Source: Corallococcus soli
GTDB lineage: Bacteria; Myxococcota; Myxococcia; Myxococcales; Myxococcaceae
Length of the DNA: 64,000 nucleotides
Direction: 5' to 3'
NCBI RefSeq assembly: GCF_014930455.1
Contig: NZ_JAAIYO010000017.1
Span: 62,001 to 126,000, forward strand
A program made the position numbers and the translations under genes. Shown here piece by piece: positions 7,379-15,954 of the stretch. The first letter of the stretch is position 1, and the number at the start of each line of letters is the position of its first letter. The notes under the pieces were generated by a model. It was not told the DNA's origin and ran no database searches. It was given only the letters and a program-made list of their open reading frames with translations.

Positions 7379-8722
7379 ATGGGCAGTTCACTGGACCGTC
7401 GCACCCTCATCCAGGCCAGCCTGGGACTGACGGGGGGCCTCGCGCTGCTGCGAGGCACCCCCGCCCTCGCGGCGCGGCCTCCCGTCGTTCCCGCAGCCGC
7501 TCCCTCCGAGGAGGCACCGCGTCCCTGGTACGAGCTGGGGCTGATGGCCGACCCCATCATGGACAGCCAGCTGCTCCACTTCCTGGCCGCGACCTACAGC
7601 GCCCAGGCGGACATTGGCGAGGTGCTGGACACCGCGCACCGCATCGTCCCGGGGGATGACTGGAGCTGGCCCAACGAGTGGGTCCGCACCGCCGACCGCA
7701 TCCGCGCCATGGGCGACGCGAGCCTGTCCCGCCGCCATGCCATCAGCGCCGGCAATGCCTACCTGCGGGCCGCCAACTACTACCGCGCCGCGCTCATCCA
7801 CCACCCGGAGCCGGGCGACCCGAGCGTGCTCGCCACCGGGCGCAAGGCGGTGGCGGCGTACGACAAGGCGCTCACGCTGCTGAAGATTCCGGGCACCCCC
7901 GTGCGCATCCCCTACGAAGGCACGACGCTGCCCGGCTACTTCTTCCGTGCCCCGAACTCCCGGAGCATCGCGCCCCTGCTCATCTTCCAGCAGGGCCGCG
8001 ACGCCTGGCCGGAGGAGTCCAAGTATGTGATGGATGCCGCGCTGGCGCGGGGCTACCACTGCCTCATCGTGCATGCGCCCGGGCAGGGGATGGCCATCCG
8101 CGAGCAGGGGCTGCCGTTCCGGCCGGACTGGGAGCAGGTCATCCGGCCCGTGGTGGACTTCGCCCTGTGCATCGCGGGGGTGGACTCGCGGCGGATCGCG
8201 CTCCTGGGCTGGAGCATGGGCGGGGCGCTGGTGCCGCGCGCGGCCGCGTTCGAGCGGCGCATCAAGCTGCTCATCCCCAACCCCGGCGTCCTGAACTGGG
8301 GCCAGTCCTCCTTCGAGCAGTTCAACATGTACTTCCCGGAGCTGATGCCGCTGCTGGACAGCGACCCCCAGGCCTTCGATGCGGGCATGGCCCAGCTCAT
8401 GGCGCAGGTGTTCCTGTTCCGCTGGTACATGAAGGACTCCATGAACAAGCACGGGGCCAGCTCCCCGTCGGACCTGCTCTTCAAGCTGCGGGAGTTCAAC
8501 AACGAGCCCGTCGTCCACCGCATCCGCTGCCGCACGCTGGTGATGGACGGCACCGCGGAGGCCTTCTCCCAGGGGCAGGCGCGGCTGCTGTTCGACGCCT
8601 TGAGCTGCCCGAAGGACTACCTGCTCTTCACCCAGGAGGACACCGGCCTCTTGCACTGCCAGGAAGCAGCGCAGGCCGTGGCCAACCACCGGATGTTCGA
8701 CTGGCTGGACGAATACATCTGA
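7379..8722 (+). CDS. Tat-exported alpha/beta hydrolase (FrsA/acyl-peptidase-like)
   Basis: A 447-residue protein. The N-terminus DRRTLIQASLGLTGGLALL is a twin-arginine signal followed by an A-x-A cleavage region. The alpha/beta hydrolase fold shows the nucleophile elbow GWSMGG (Ser279), an acid in VMDGTAE (Asp390) and a base in LLHCQE (His426). A helical N-terminal domain of about 150 residues precedes the catalytic core, as in the FrsA/DUF1100 and 2,6-dihydropseudooxynicotine-hydrolase group. It probably hydrolyses an ester or C-C bond in the periplasm; the substrate is unknown. ATG 7379 has GGAGG 9 nt upstream inside a hairpin. The stop is 1 nt from the stop of the convergent gene, leaving no room for a terminator. 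Confidence 0.85.
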   Translation: MGSSLDRRTLIQASLGLTGGLALLRGTPALAARPPVVPAAAPSEEAPRPWYELGLMADPIMDSQLLHFLAATYSAQADIGEVLDTAHRIVPGDDWSWPNEWVRTADRIRAMGDASLSRRHAISAGNAYLRAANYYRAALIHHPEPGDPSVLATGRKAVAAYDKALTLLKIPGTPVRIPYEGTTLPGYFFRAPNSRSIAPLLIFQQGRDAWPEESKYVMDAALARGYHCLIVHAPGQGMAIREQGLPFRPDWEQVIRPVVDFALCIAGVDSRRIALLGWSMGGALVPRAAAFERRIKLLIPNPGVLNWGQSSFEQFNMYFPELMPLLDSDPQAFDAGMAQLMAQVFLFRWYMKDSMNKHGASSPSDLLFKLREFNNEPVVHRIRCRTLVMDGTAEAFSQGQARLLFDALSCPKDYLLFTQEDTGLLHCQEAAQAVANHRMFDWLDEYI

Positions 8723-8723
8723 A

Positions 8724-9080
8724 TCAGTCCAGCCACTTGCTGGGCCCACCGACCATCACGAAGTCCGCCTCCTCGTGCGTGGAGAACGCCCGGTCATGGC
8801 GCTTCAGATAGTGGGTCAGCCGCCTGTGCAGGTCGTCCTCCATGAGCACGTTCATGGCCCCGGTCACGATGCCGCCCGGGGTTCGCGCCCACGTTTGGAG
8901 GAGTCCGGAAACCAGCGCGTACTCATGCCCCTGCCGGGACTCCTGTTCCAGCCAGTGCTTCATCTCCGCCGCTTCATGCTGTTGGCGCTGGGTCGTCCGC
9001 GCGTGGCGCTTGCGCTCCGAGCGGCGCCGGGCCTGTTCACCGTGCTGGACTGCGGGAGGGCTCGGAGGCCGTAGTGCCAT
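8724..9080 (-). CDS. Hypothetical protein downstream of tyrA
   Basis: A 118-residue cytosolic protein. The first ~35 residues are basic and glutamine-rich. The rest (EYALVSGLLQTWARTPGGIV, then MEDDLHRRLTHYLKRHDRAF) is predicted helical. No family was recognised. It starts 13 nt after the tyrA stop on the same strand, so it is probably cotranscribed. ATG 8963 (MKHWLEQES) is an alternative start because no clear SD precedes 9080. Confidence 0.6.
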   Translation of the reverse strand: MALRPPSPPAVQHGEQARRRSERKRHARTTQRQQHEAAEMKHWLEQESRQGHEYALVSGLLQTWARTPGGIVTGAMNVLMEDDLHRRLTHYLKRHDRAFSTHEEADFVMVGGPSKWLD

Positions 9081-9093
9081 GGCGACGCGCAGG

Positions 9094-10122
9094 CTACCCG
9101 ACGCCCGGTGCCTCGATGATGACCCGGAAGAGGGCCTCCACCTCCTCGGGAGCCAATCCCAGCTCCGCGGCCCAGGCCCGGCGAGTCGCGAGCAGCGCCG
9201 CCGTTTCGGAGGGCTCGTCGGGCGCCTGGGCGCGGCTCTGCCGCCGGGCCAACTCGTTCCGGCGGGCCAGCAATTCCACCAGCTCGCGGTCCAGCTGCTC
9301 GATGTGTTCGCGCGTCTCCCGGGGCTCCGGCGGTCCGGACGCGAGCCCGGGCAGCGCCATGCCCTCTGTCTCCCGGGCGGTGGCCACGGCGGGCAGGGCC
9401 GCCAGGTCGTGGTGGATGGCCTGGAGCGCTTCGAGCAGGCGCTGCCGCGCCTCCGTCGCGAAGCGGTTCTCCTGCTGGATGGCGGTGAACAGGTGGCCCG
9501 CGTCCGAGCGGACCGTCTCGATGGTGCGCGAGAGCGCCTTGAAGCTGGCTGGCGCGAAGGGCACGTCCACCGCCGCCCCTGAGTCCACCATCCCCTTCGC
9601 CACGAAGAACGTGAGCGCGTGGGTCTCCGCCATCACCCGGTCGTGCCCCTCCGGCGTCTGTTCAATGACCTCACAGCCCAGCGCCTCATAGAAGCGCCGC
9701 GCGCGCGGGGCCGCGTCCGGGTGCAGCGGGTTGGGACAGAGCACGACGCGCATGGGGCGCTCCGCCATCGCCAGGCTCAACGGGCCGAACAGCGGATGCG
9801 TGCCCACCCAGGGCACCCGCGCCCCCAGCACCTCCTTCATCGCCTCCACCGGCTTCACCTTCACGCTGCCCACGTCCAACACCAGGTGCTCCGGCCGCAG
9901 GTGGGGTTTGAGCGCCAGCAGCACCTCCCGCATCTGGGGCACCGGCACCGCCACCACCACCAGCTCCGCCCCCGCCAGCAGCTCCGGCACCGAACGGGCC
10001 CGAAGCGCGTCCGGAAGCGCCGCCCCCGGGTCCAGCGCCTGGTAGTCCAGCGCCGCCGCCTCCAGCAGCGCCCCCAGCGCACGTCCAAACCGTCCGTATC
10101 CCACGAGGGCGATTTTCGGCAT
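9094..10122 (-). CDS. tyrA: Prephenate dehydrogenase with C-terminal chorismate-mutase-like domain
   Basis: A 342-residue protein of tyrosine biosynthesis. Residues 1-~250 are a TyrA dehydrogenase: Rossmann start KIALVGYGRFGRALG, LVVVAVPVPQMREVL, DVGSVKVKP, and the active-site stretch VGTHPLFGP. Residues ~265-342 (REHIEQLDRELVELLARRNE, then FRVIIEAPG) look like an AroQ chorismate mutase helix bundle. The order PDH-CM is the reverse of E. coli TyrA (CM-PDH). It would convert chorismate to prephenate and then to 4-hydroxyphenylpyruvate with NAD+. The CM part is short, so it may be regulatory only. No SD precedes ATG 10122; TGTAAACTTACA lies 4 nt upstream and may hold a -10 or an operator. Confidence 0.88.
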   Translation of the reverse strand: MPKIALVGYGRFGRALGALLEAAALDYQALDPGAALPDALRARSVPELLAGAELVVVAVPVPQMREVLLALKPHLRPEHLVLDVGSVKVKPVEAMKEVLGARVPWVGTHPLFGPLSLAMAERPMRVVLCPNPLHPDAAPRARRFYEALGCEVIEQTPEGHDRVMAETHALTFFVAKGMVDSGAAVDVPFAPASFKALSRTIETVRSDAGHLFTAIQQENRFATEARQRLLEALQAIHHDLAALPAVATARETEGMALPGLASGPPEPRETREHIEQLDRELVELLARRNELARRQSRAQAPDEPSETAALLATRRAWAAELGLAPEEVEALFRVIIEAPGVG

Positions 10123-10193
10123 TTTGTAAGTTTACACTGATGGCGGCAAATGGCGGTACTGCCTTGAGGTGTGGGCAGGCCGGAAAAGCAGGA

Positions 10194-10226
10194 CCGCCGG
10201 GCCCCTGTTCGAGAGGGGCCCGGCGG
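10194..10226 (-). terminator. Terminator of metalloprotease paralogue A
   Basis: Perfect 13-nt arms CCGCCGGGCCCCT (10194-10206) and AGGGGCCCGGCGG (10214-10226) with a 7-nt loop. It lies about 33 nt past the stop of the minus-strand protease. Its first arm shares CCGCCGGGCCC with the terminator of paralogue B at 14636. Confidence 0.75.
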
Positions 10227-10258
10227 CGGGTGCTGCGTTCGTAGGAGGGGAGGTGGGA

Positions 10259-11764
10259 CTACCGGCCGTCGCGCGCGCGGGCTTCGGTGATGCAGGCCTC
10301 GGTCTTCTCCGGGACGACGAAGAAGGCTTCCTGCCGGCTCAGGCCCTGGGTGTTGCCCAGCCAGCCGTCACCGATGGTGCCGGCGCCGTCGTACACCAGG
10401 GCCGTCCAGTCGTTCTGCGACGCGGCGAAGGTGTCCAGGGCGTCGCCGTCACCGTTGAGGCTCCCGGAGACGTACGCGTTCAGGATGACGCCGTTGTTGT
10501 TGAAGTCGAGGTTGGCGCTCGCGTTGCCGCTGACGAACACGTTGTTGATGCGCACGCCGTAGTGAGCCAGGTCCGCCTCGGTGGTCGGGCTCAGGGCGGA
10601 GAAGGCGTAGACCTCGTTGTGGGAGGACTCGTACACGGCGCCGATGCGCAGGCGCGAGTAGTCGAGCACGCCGTTGACGCCGTCCACGCGCAGGCCGCCC
10701 AGCTGGTAGCTGTAGCTCATCAAGCTCAGGTAGTTGGGCTTGTTGTTCGTGTTCTCGTTGCCGCCATGCATGAGGCCGATGTTGTGCCCCAGCTCGTGCA
10801 TGAGGGTGCCGGCCTGCTGCTGCTCCGTGCCGCCCGGCGTGCTCCAGTTGCCCAGCGTCATGATGAAGTCGTGCCCGGGGATGCCGCGCGAGATGCCGCT
10901 GGAGCCGCCCGCGTCGTAGTGGTCCGCCACCAGCAGGTAGTGGAAGAACGGCGCGCGGCGCGCGTTGAAGTACTTCGCCTTGATGACGTCGAAGTCCGGC
11001 CAGACGGGGTTCAGGTCCAGGTCCACGTCGGCCGCGGCGATCTGCTGATCCGCCACCAGGTGCAGCGCGATGCCGGTGGTGCCGTTCGGGTTCGTCACCG
11101 GCGCGGCGGCGAAGGCGGCCGTCACGCGGTCCAGCGCGCCCTGGGTGGGCTTGAGGCCGGGGTAGTAGTCCATCTCCACGAAGACGTCCTTCTTCTTCGG
11201 GTCCGCGCCGTAGTAGCGCAGGTCCACGCCGCCGTAGCCGAACAGCTCCGCGTTGTCGCTGATGCGGTCGCCGTCCGTGTCGGTGTTGTAGGGATTGGTG
11301 CCGTAGCGGGCCTCCGCGTCGTTGCAGATGCCGTCACCGTCGGAGTCCAGGGCGGTCGTCGTGCACAGGTACACGGGCTGGACGTTGGACACCTGGTAGG
11401 TGTTGCCGTCCTGCGTCACCTCTTCGTACTTGGGCTTGTGGTAGACGCTGACGGAGCGGTAGCCCGCGCGGCTGTAATAGAGCCGGAGCGCTTCCTGCCC
11501 GGACGCGACGCCGAGCAGCTGGACCTGATCATCGCCGTTCTTGTCGCCGTAGGCGTCGAAGACGTAGAGGCCCGACGACTCCGTCTGCCGGTAGGTGGGG
11601 TTGCTGCCGCAGCCCGTGCCGGAGCAGACGCCGGACAGCACCGTCACGGTCGCGTCCTGCATGGCGCTGCCAGTGGCGGCGTCGTAGACGTAACCGTAGA
11701 CACAACCGTTCAGACCGATGAGGGCCACGGAGGCCGTCAGCAGGTGCTTGTGAAACATGGACAT
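10259..11764 (-). CDS. Lipoprotein metzincin-type zinc protease (paralogue A)
   Basis: A 501-residue protein. The start ATG 11764 has a GAGGGGG SD. The N-terminus MSMFHKHLLTASVALIGLNG is followed by Cys21, a probable lipoprotein. A carboxypeptidase-regulatory-like beta module (GYVYDAATGSAMQDATV) comes first, then thrombospondin-3-like calcium repeats (DSDGDGICND and DTDGDRISDN). The protease domain has HELGHNIGLMHGG: HExxHxxGxxH with His323, Glu324, His327 and His333. A Met-turn candidate SLMSYSY follows. It is predicted to be a surface zinc endopeptidase. The close paralogue at 14704-15954 lies on the other side of the helicase gene. Confidence 0.88.
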   Translation of the reverse strand: MSMFHKHLLTASVALIGLNGCVYGYVYDAATGSAMQDATVTVLSGVCSGTGCGSNPTYRQTESSGLYVFDAYGDKNGDDQVQLLGVASGQEALRLYYSRAGYRSVSVYHKPKYEEVTQDGNTYQVSNVQPVYLCTTTALDSDGDGICNDAEARYGTNPYNTDTDGDRISDNAELFGYGGVDLRYYGADPKKKDVFVEMDYYPGLKPTQGALDRVTAAFAAAPVTNPNGTTGIALHLVADQQIAAADVDLDLNPVWPDFDVIKAKYFNARRAPFFHYLLVADHYDAGGSSGISRGIPGHDFIMTLGNWSTPGGTEQQQAGTLMHELGHNIGLMHGGNENTNNKPNYLSLMSYSYQLGGLRVDGVNGVLDYSRLRIGAVYESSHNEVYAFSALSPTTEADLAHYGVRINNVFVSGNASANLDFNNNGVILNAYVSGSLNGDGDALDTFAASQNDWTALVYDGAGTIGDGWLGNTQGLSRQEAFFVVPEKTEACITEARARDGR

Positions 11765-11789
11765 GGGGATCCCCCTCGAAGGAATCAGG

Positions 11790-11811
11790 GGCTGGGCGCT
11801 TCTCGCCAGCC
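11790..11811 (-). promoter_or_regulatory. 5' leader hairpin of metalloprotease A
   Basis: Inverted repeat GGCTGG-GCG / CGC-CAGCC (one bulge, 5-nt loop) about 26 nt upstream of the start codon. Paralogue B has a different hairpin at the matching position, so a leader stem seems to be kept while its sequence changes. Confidence 0.45.
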
Positions 11812-11911
11812 GGGACATGTACGAGGGCTGATTTGAATATTCCTCACCCACCGGGCGATTTTTCGCGGTGGTGCCCGGGCGGGCGGTGGATTCCAGCCCC
11901 GCGGGCGGGCG

Positions 11912-11955
11912 GCCGGCCTCCGGGCCCCCACACGGAGGTATCGCCGGAGGCCGGC
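11912..11955 (+). promoter_or_regulatory. Long inverted repeat in the helicase leader
   Basis: Perfect 12-nt arms GCCGGCCTCCGG (11912-11923) and CCGGAGGCCGGC (11944-11955) with a 20-nt loop that itself contains GGAGG. It ends 21 nt before the helicase start. No T-run follows. It is either a leader RNA structure acting on the helicase mRNA or a protein-binding inverted repeat. Confidence 0.5.
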
Positions 11956-11976
11956 AGTGCGTATCACGGGGGGTAA

Positions 11977-14616
11977 GTGAGAACGCCCACCGACCGATAC
12001 CTGCCGCCCCGGAGTCCCTCCCCTTCCGTGACCTCCTCGCGCGGGCGGGTGGTGGTCATCGCGCCCACGCGCGCCGCGTGCGAAACCATCGAGCTGGCGA
12101 CCGGCCTGCGCCTCAAGACATACCTGGAGGAGCACCACGGGGAGCGGCTGCGGGCGCTGGCCCGGAGCGGCCAGGGGTTCGGCATCGTGGCGGGGACGGG
12201 GACGGGCAAGACGCTGGCCATCCGCACCATCGCGGAGGAGATCCTCGGCCGGGGCAACCTGACGGTGGCCGTGGTCAACCGCGAGCGCGAGGCCACGGCG
12301 GAGACGTCCCTGTGCGACGTGCTCATCGTCACCACCGGCATCGCGCGCCGGTGGTTCCAGGACGGCGCCATCCGGCGCGACGACACGCTCATCGTCGATG
12401 AAATCCACCAGACGTCCGCCGAACTGGAGCTGTGCCTGGCCCTGGGAAAGCGCGTGGGCTGCCGCTTCGTGTGGCTGTCCGCCACGGTGGATCCGGCCTT
12501 CTACGCCAGCTACCTGGGCAGCGCGGACGTGCTGCGGGTGACGACGTTCGACCCCGCGAAGGCGGCCCGGGTCATCGTGGAGCACCGGCAGTCGCGCGCA
12601 TTCCTGGACGAGGCCTTCTTCCGGGACGTCCGCCGGGAGTCGCGCGGGGTGGGCGTCTTCCTGGCCACGCGCGCGGCGGTGGAGGAGACCGCCACCAGCG
12701 TGCGCGACCGCTACCCGGACCTGCACGCCGCCCACTACCACGGTGGTGAGCCGCTGCGCGCCATCCGCCCCTTCCTGGAGGGCACCACGCCCCGCCCGTT
12801 CCTGCTGGCGATGACGGCGGCCGGCCAGAGCGCCCTCAACGTGCCGGGGCTCGACACGGTGGTCATCGAGGACGTGCGCTTCACGACGCGCGTGGAGGGC
12901 GGGCGCAACGTGCTGGTGCGCGTGCACCTGGGCAACAACGAGCTGTTGCAGATGGCGGGGCGCGTGCACGGCCGCGTGGAGGGCGGACGCGTCTTCATCC
13001 TGAGCGACCGGCCCGTCCACTTCGCCTCGCTGCGGCCCACCGAACCGGAGTTCCAGCTTGCGGGAGAGCCGGAGCGGGTGGCGCTCACCGCCGCCGCGCT
13101 GGGGGTGTGGGCGGACGAGCTGGAGCTGCCGGTGCCCCTGGACCGCGTGGCCTACCGCCGCGCGCTGACGCGGTTGCAGGCGCGCCACATCGTGGACGGG
13201 CAGGGGCGGCTGACGGACTACGGCCGCGCCGTGGAGGCGCTGCCCGTGGACCGTCCGTGGGCGGAGCTCATCGTCAACGCGGACGACGCGTTGATCCCCT
13301 TCCTGGCCGTGTGCAGCAGCATTGATTCGCTGCACCGCATGACGCGCGAGGAGCGCAACCTGGAGGAGGTGCTCGTCCCCGGCAGCGACCACCTCACCGC
13401 CTACAACCTCTACGCGGAGGCCTTCCGCGCGGCGGGCGCGATGGGCGAGGCGCACGGGCTGCCGCGCCACGTCTTCAATGCGGAGCGGCTCACGGCCTGG
13501 GCGGACTCGCGCGGCGTCCTGGTGAAGGCGATTGAAGACGCGGCGCTCGCGCTCTCCAGCGTGTACCGCAGCGTGGGCCTGCCGCTGCCCGGGCAGATGC
13601 CCTTCGCGAACGCGCGCATCCACCAGCGCTTCTGCGACCTGCTCGCGCGCTACATGCCCTTCGACCTGGTCATCGACGAGCGCACCGCCTGGGGCGACTC
13701 CGCGCGGGTGTCCAAGTCCAGCGTGTGCGGCAACCTGGGCGCGGTGGCGGGCGTGCTGCGCTACTTCGCGGACCGCTCCGGCAACTCCCAGGCCGGCATC
13801 GACGGCACCCAGCTCCCCCTGACGCTCTTGCGCAAGTACGCCCAGCGCCGCGCGGCCACGCCCGTGTATGACCCGCGCGCCCGCGCGCTCGTGTTCGAGC
13901 AGCAGCTGGACTACTTCGGCTTCGAGCTGATGCACGAGGAGGAGGTGCTGCGCTCCTGGGGCCCGGAGCTGTCGGGGCTGGCCCGTCACGCGCTCGCGGA
14001 GGCCCTGGCCCGGGGGGAGGCCTCACACCCGGCGGTGGACAGCCACCGCGTGGCCATCGCCCAGGCCCGCGAGCTGTGGCGCCGCTCCGGGGGACGGACG
14101 CCGAGGCTGGGGCTGCCGGAGCTCACCGCGCACTACGAGGCCCAGCTGGACGGCGTGGATTCCATGGAGGACTTCCGCGACCGCATGCTGTTCTTCAACC
14201 TGGACCGGTTCGCCTCCCCTGAGACCCGCCAGGCGCTCCTGGCGCTGCCGGACTCGGTGTCCGTGCGCGAACAGGACGTCCCGCTGGAGTACGACGTGGA
14301 GACGGACGCGGACGGGGCACCGCGAGGCACGGTGTGGCTGCACCTGCCGGAGAAGCTCGCGCGCACGCTGGTGGAGGAGGAGCTGCCCGTGCTGGACCGT
14401 CCTGCCCGCTTCTGCGTGGCGCGGGGACGGCGCGGGATGGTCCGCGCGGAGTCGCTCCTGGAGATGCAGGAGATGTTGGACCGGCCGTGGATGCCGGACG
14501 AGCTGGCCGAAGAGGGCCGGGTGCGGCCCACGCCCGGACGGCGGGTCTGGCCGGAGGAGTCCGGGTCCGCGCACGGGAAGCGGAAGGGCCCCGGCAGGCG
14601 CAGGCGCCGGTACTGA
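11977..14616 (+). CDS. DEAH-box (HrpA/HrpB-like) ATP-dependent helicase
   Basis: An 879-residue protein. RecA domain 1 has Walker A GTGTGKT, the DEAH-type motif II as DEIH, and motif III LSATVD. RecA domain 2 contains LLAMTAAGQSALNVPGLDTV and motif VI QMAGRVHGR. A winged-helix/ratchet-like region follows (ALTRLQARHIVDGQGRLTDY), as in DEAH RNA helicases. The remaining ~400 residues match no family I recognise, and the C-terminus is very basic (KRKGPGRRRRRY), suggesting nucleic-acid binding. The start is GTG 11977 with a G-run close upstream; GTG 12028 is an alternative. It stands alone between two paralogous protease genes and behind a strong leader hairpin. Confidence 0.85.
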   Translation: MRTPTDRYLPPRSPSPSVTSSRGRVVVIAPTRAACETIELATGLRLKTYLEEHHGERLRALARSGQGFGIVAGTGTGKTLAIRTIAEEILGRGNLTVAVVNREREATAETSLCDVLIVTTGIARRWFQDGAIRRDDTLIVDEIHQTSAELELCLALGKRVGCRFVWLSATVDPAFYASYLGSADVLRVTTFDPAKAARVIVEHRQSRAFLDEAFFRDVRRESRGVGVFLATRAAVEETATSVRDRYPDLHAAHYHGGEPLRAIRPFLEGTTPRPFLLAMTAAGQSALNVPGLDTVVIEDVRFTTRVEGGRNVLVRVHLGNNELLQMAGRVHGRVEGGRVFILSDRPVHFASLRPTEPEFQLAGEPERVALTAAALGVWADELELPVPLDRVAYRRALTRLQARHIVDGQGRLTDYGRAVEALPVDRPWAELIVNADDALIPFLAVCSSIDSLHRMTREERNLEEVLVPGSDHLTAYNLYAEAFRAAGAMGEAHGLPRHVFNAERLTAWADSRGVLVKAIEDAALALSSVYRSVGLPLPGQMPFANARIHQRFCDLLARYMPFDLVIDERTAWGDSARVSKSSVCGNLGAVAGVLRYFADRSGNSQAGIDGTQLPLTLLRKYAQRRAATPVYDPRARALVFEQQLDYFGFELMHEEEVLRSWGPELSGLARHALAEALARGEASHPAVDSHRVAIAQARELWRRSGGRTPRLGLPELTAHYEAQLDGVDSMEDFRDRMLFFNLDRFASPETRQALLALPDSVSVREQDVPLEYDVETDADGAPRGTVWLHLPEKLARTLVEEELPVLDRPARFCVARGRRGMVRAESLLEMQEMLDRPWMPDELAEEGRVRPTPGRRVWPEESGSAHGKRKGPGRRRRRY

Positions 14617-14635
14617 GTCCTCGCTGGAGACACGA

Positions 14636-14669
14636 CCGCCGGGCCCACCCGTGAAGGTGGACCCGGCGG
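14636..14669. terminator. Bidirectional terminator between helicase and metalloprotease B
   Basis: Arms CCGCCGGGCCCACC (14636-14649) and GGTGGACCCGGCGG (14656-14669), one mismatch, 6-nt loop. It sits between two convergent stop codons (14616 and 14704) and can serve both genes. It shares CCGCCGGGCCC with the terminator of paralogue A. Confidence 0.7.
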
Positions 14670-14703
14670 CGGAGCGACGACGCTTCAGCAGGGGCCGCGG
14701 TGA

Positions 14704-15954
14704 CTACCGGGCGTCGCGCTCGGACACGGTGAGGCAGGGCTCCATCTTCTCCGGGGCGACGAGGAACAGCTCCTCGCGGCCCAGGTCCTGGGTGAAGCCC
14801 TGGCCGGCGAAGCCAATCTGGCCACCGCCGTCGTACGCGAGCGCCAGCCAGTCGTGCTGCGACGCGGGGAAGACGTTGTTGACGGTGCCGTTGCGGTTGA
14901 AGTCCCGGGCATAGGACGCGGCCTGGATGCTCCCGTTGGCATTAAAGTCCAGGTTCACGCTCGCGTTGCCAACGACCTGGACGTTGTTGAAGCGAAGCCC
15001 GCTGATGAGGGCGAGGTCCGCTTCGGTGGTCGGGGCGACGGGCGCGAAGGCGGAGACCTCGTTGACGGTCGCCTCGTTGAAGGAGGCCACCCGCACGCGC
15101 GAATAGTCGAGCACGTTGTTCAGGCCGCCAATGCCAAAGCCATGGAACTGGTACTCATAGTTCATGATGCTCAGGTAGTTGGGCTTGTAATTGCTGTCAT
15201 CGTTGCCGCCGTGCCGCAGGCCGATGTTGTGCCCCAGCTCGTGCATGAGGGTGCCGGCCTGTTGCAGCTCCGTGCCACCGCCGATGAAGCCCAGCGTCAC
15301 CACGAAGTCATGCGCGGGGATGCCGCGGGAGATGCCGCTGGAGTTGCCGCCGGCGTACCGGTTCGCGAACAGCATGTAGTGGAAGTAGGGCGCGCGGAGC
15401 GCGGCGAAGTACTTGCCCTTGATGACGTCGAAGTCCGTCCAGATGGGGCTCAGGTCCATGTCCGCGTCCGCCGCGGCGATCTGCTGGTCCACCACGATGT
15501 GCAGCGTGATGCCCGTGGAGCCATCCGGGTTCGACACCGGCGCGTTGGCGAAGGCCGTGATGACGCGGTTCAACATCGCCTGGGTCGGCTGGAGGCCCGG
15601 GTAGTAGTCCGCCTCGATGAAGATGTCCTTCCTGCGCGCGTTCGCGCCGAGCGCCGTCAGGTCCAGGCCGCCGCCGAAGCCGAACGACTCCGCGTAGTCG
15701 TTGAGCCGGTCCCCGTCCGTGTCGGGGTTGTTGGGGTTGGTGTTCAACAGCAGCTCCACCAGGTCGCAGACGGCGTCACCGTCCGTGTCCAGCGCGCCCA
15801 GGCAGGCGGGGATGGGGAGTGGGATGGCCGCCGCCACCTCCATGCCTTGCTGGGTGCTGGCCAGCTCCGTCTCCGGGAGCTCCGCGCCACCACACCCGTT
15901 CAACCCAAGGAGCGCGACGGAGGCGGTCAGCAGCGTTCTGTGCAGCTTGGACAT
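14704..15954 (-). CDS. Lipoprotein metzincin-type zinc protease (paralogue B)
   Basis: A 416-residue paralogue of the protease at 10259-11764. The N-termini match closely (MSKLHRTLLTASVALLGLNG then Cys21). The calcium-repeat segment (DTDGDAVCD, then DTDGDRLNDY) and the region from RRKDIFIEADYYPGLQPTQ to the protease motif are shared. HELGHNIGLRHGG gives zinc ligands His238, His242 and His248 with Glu239, and a Met-turn candidate SIMNYEY follows. Unlike paralogue A it lacks the N-terminal beta module, which accounts for most of the length difference. An AAAGGGA sequence upstream of ATG 15954 could act as the SD. Predicted role: surface protease in nutrient acquisition or predation. Confidence 0.87.
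   Translation of the reverse strand: MSKLHRTLLTASVALLGLNGCGGAELPETELASTQQGMEVAAAIPLPIPACLGALDTDGDAVCDLVELLLNTNPNNPDTDGDRLNDYAESFGFGGGLDLTALGANARRKDIFIEADYYPGLQPTQAMLNRVITAFANAPVSNPDGSTGITLHIVVDQQIAAADADMDLSPIWTDFDVIKGKYFAALRAPYFHYMLFANRYAGGNSSGISRGIPAHDFVVTLGFIGGGTELQQAGTLMHELGHNIGLRHGGNDDSNYKPNYLSIMNYEYQFHGFGIGGLNNVLDYSRVRVASFNEATVNEVSAFAPVAPTTEADLALISGLRFNNVQVVGNASVNLDFNANGSIQAASYARDFNRNGTVNNVFPASQHDWLALAYDGGGQIGFAGQGFTQDLGREELFLVAPEKMEPCLTVSERDAR

Noticed and set aside
10126-10137. Short palindrome TGTAA-AC-TTACA upstream of tyrA as an operator
   Set aside because: Only 5-nt arms, no second copy and no identified regulator; it may simply be a -10 region.
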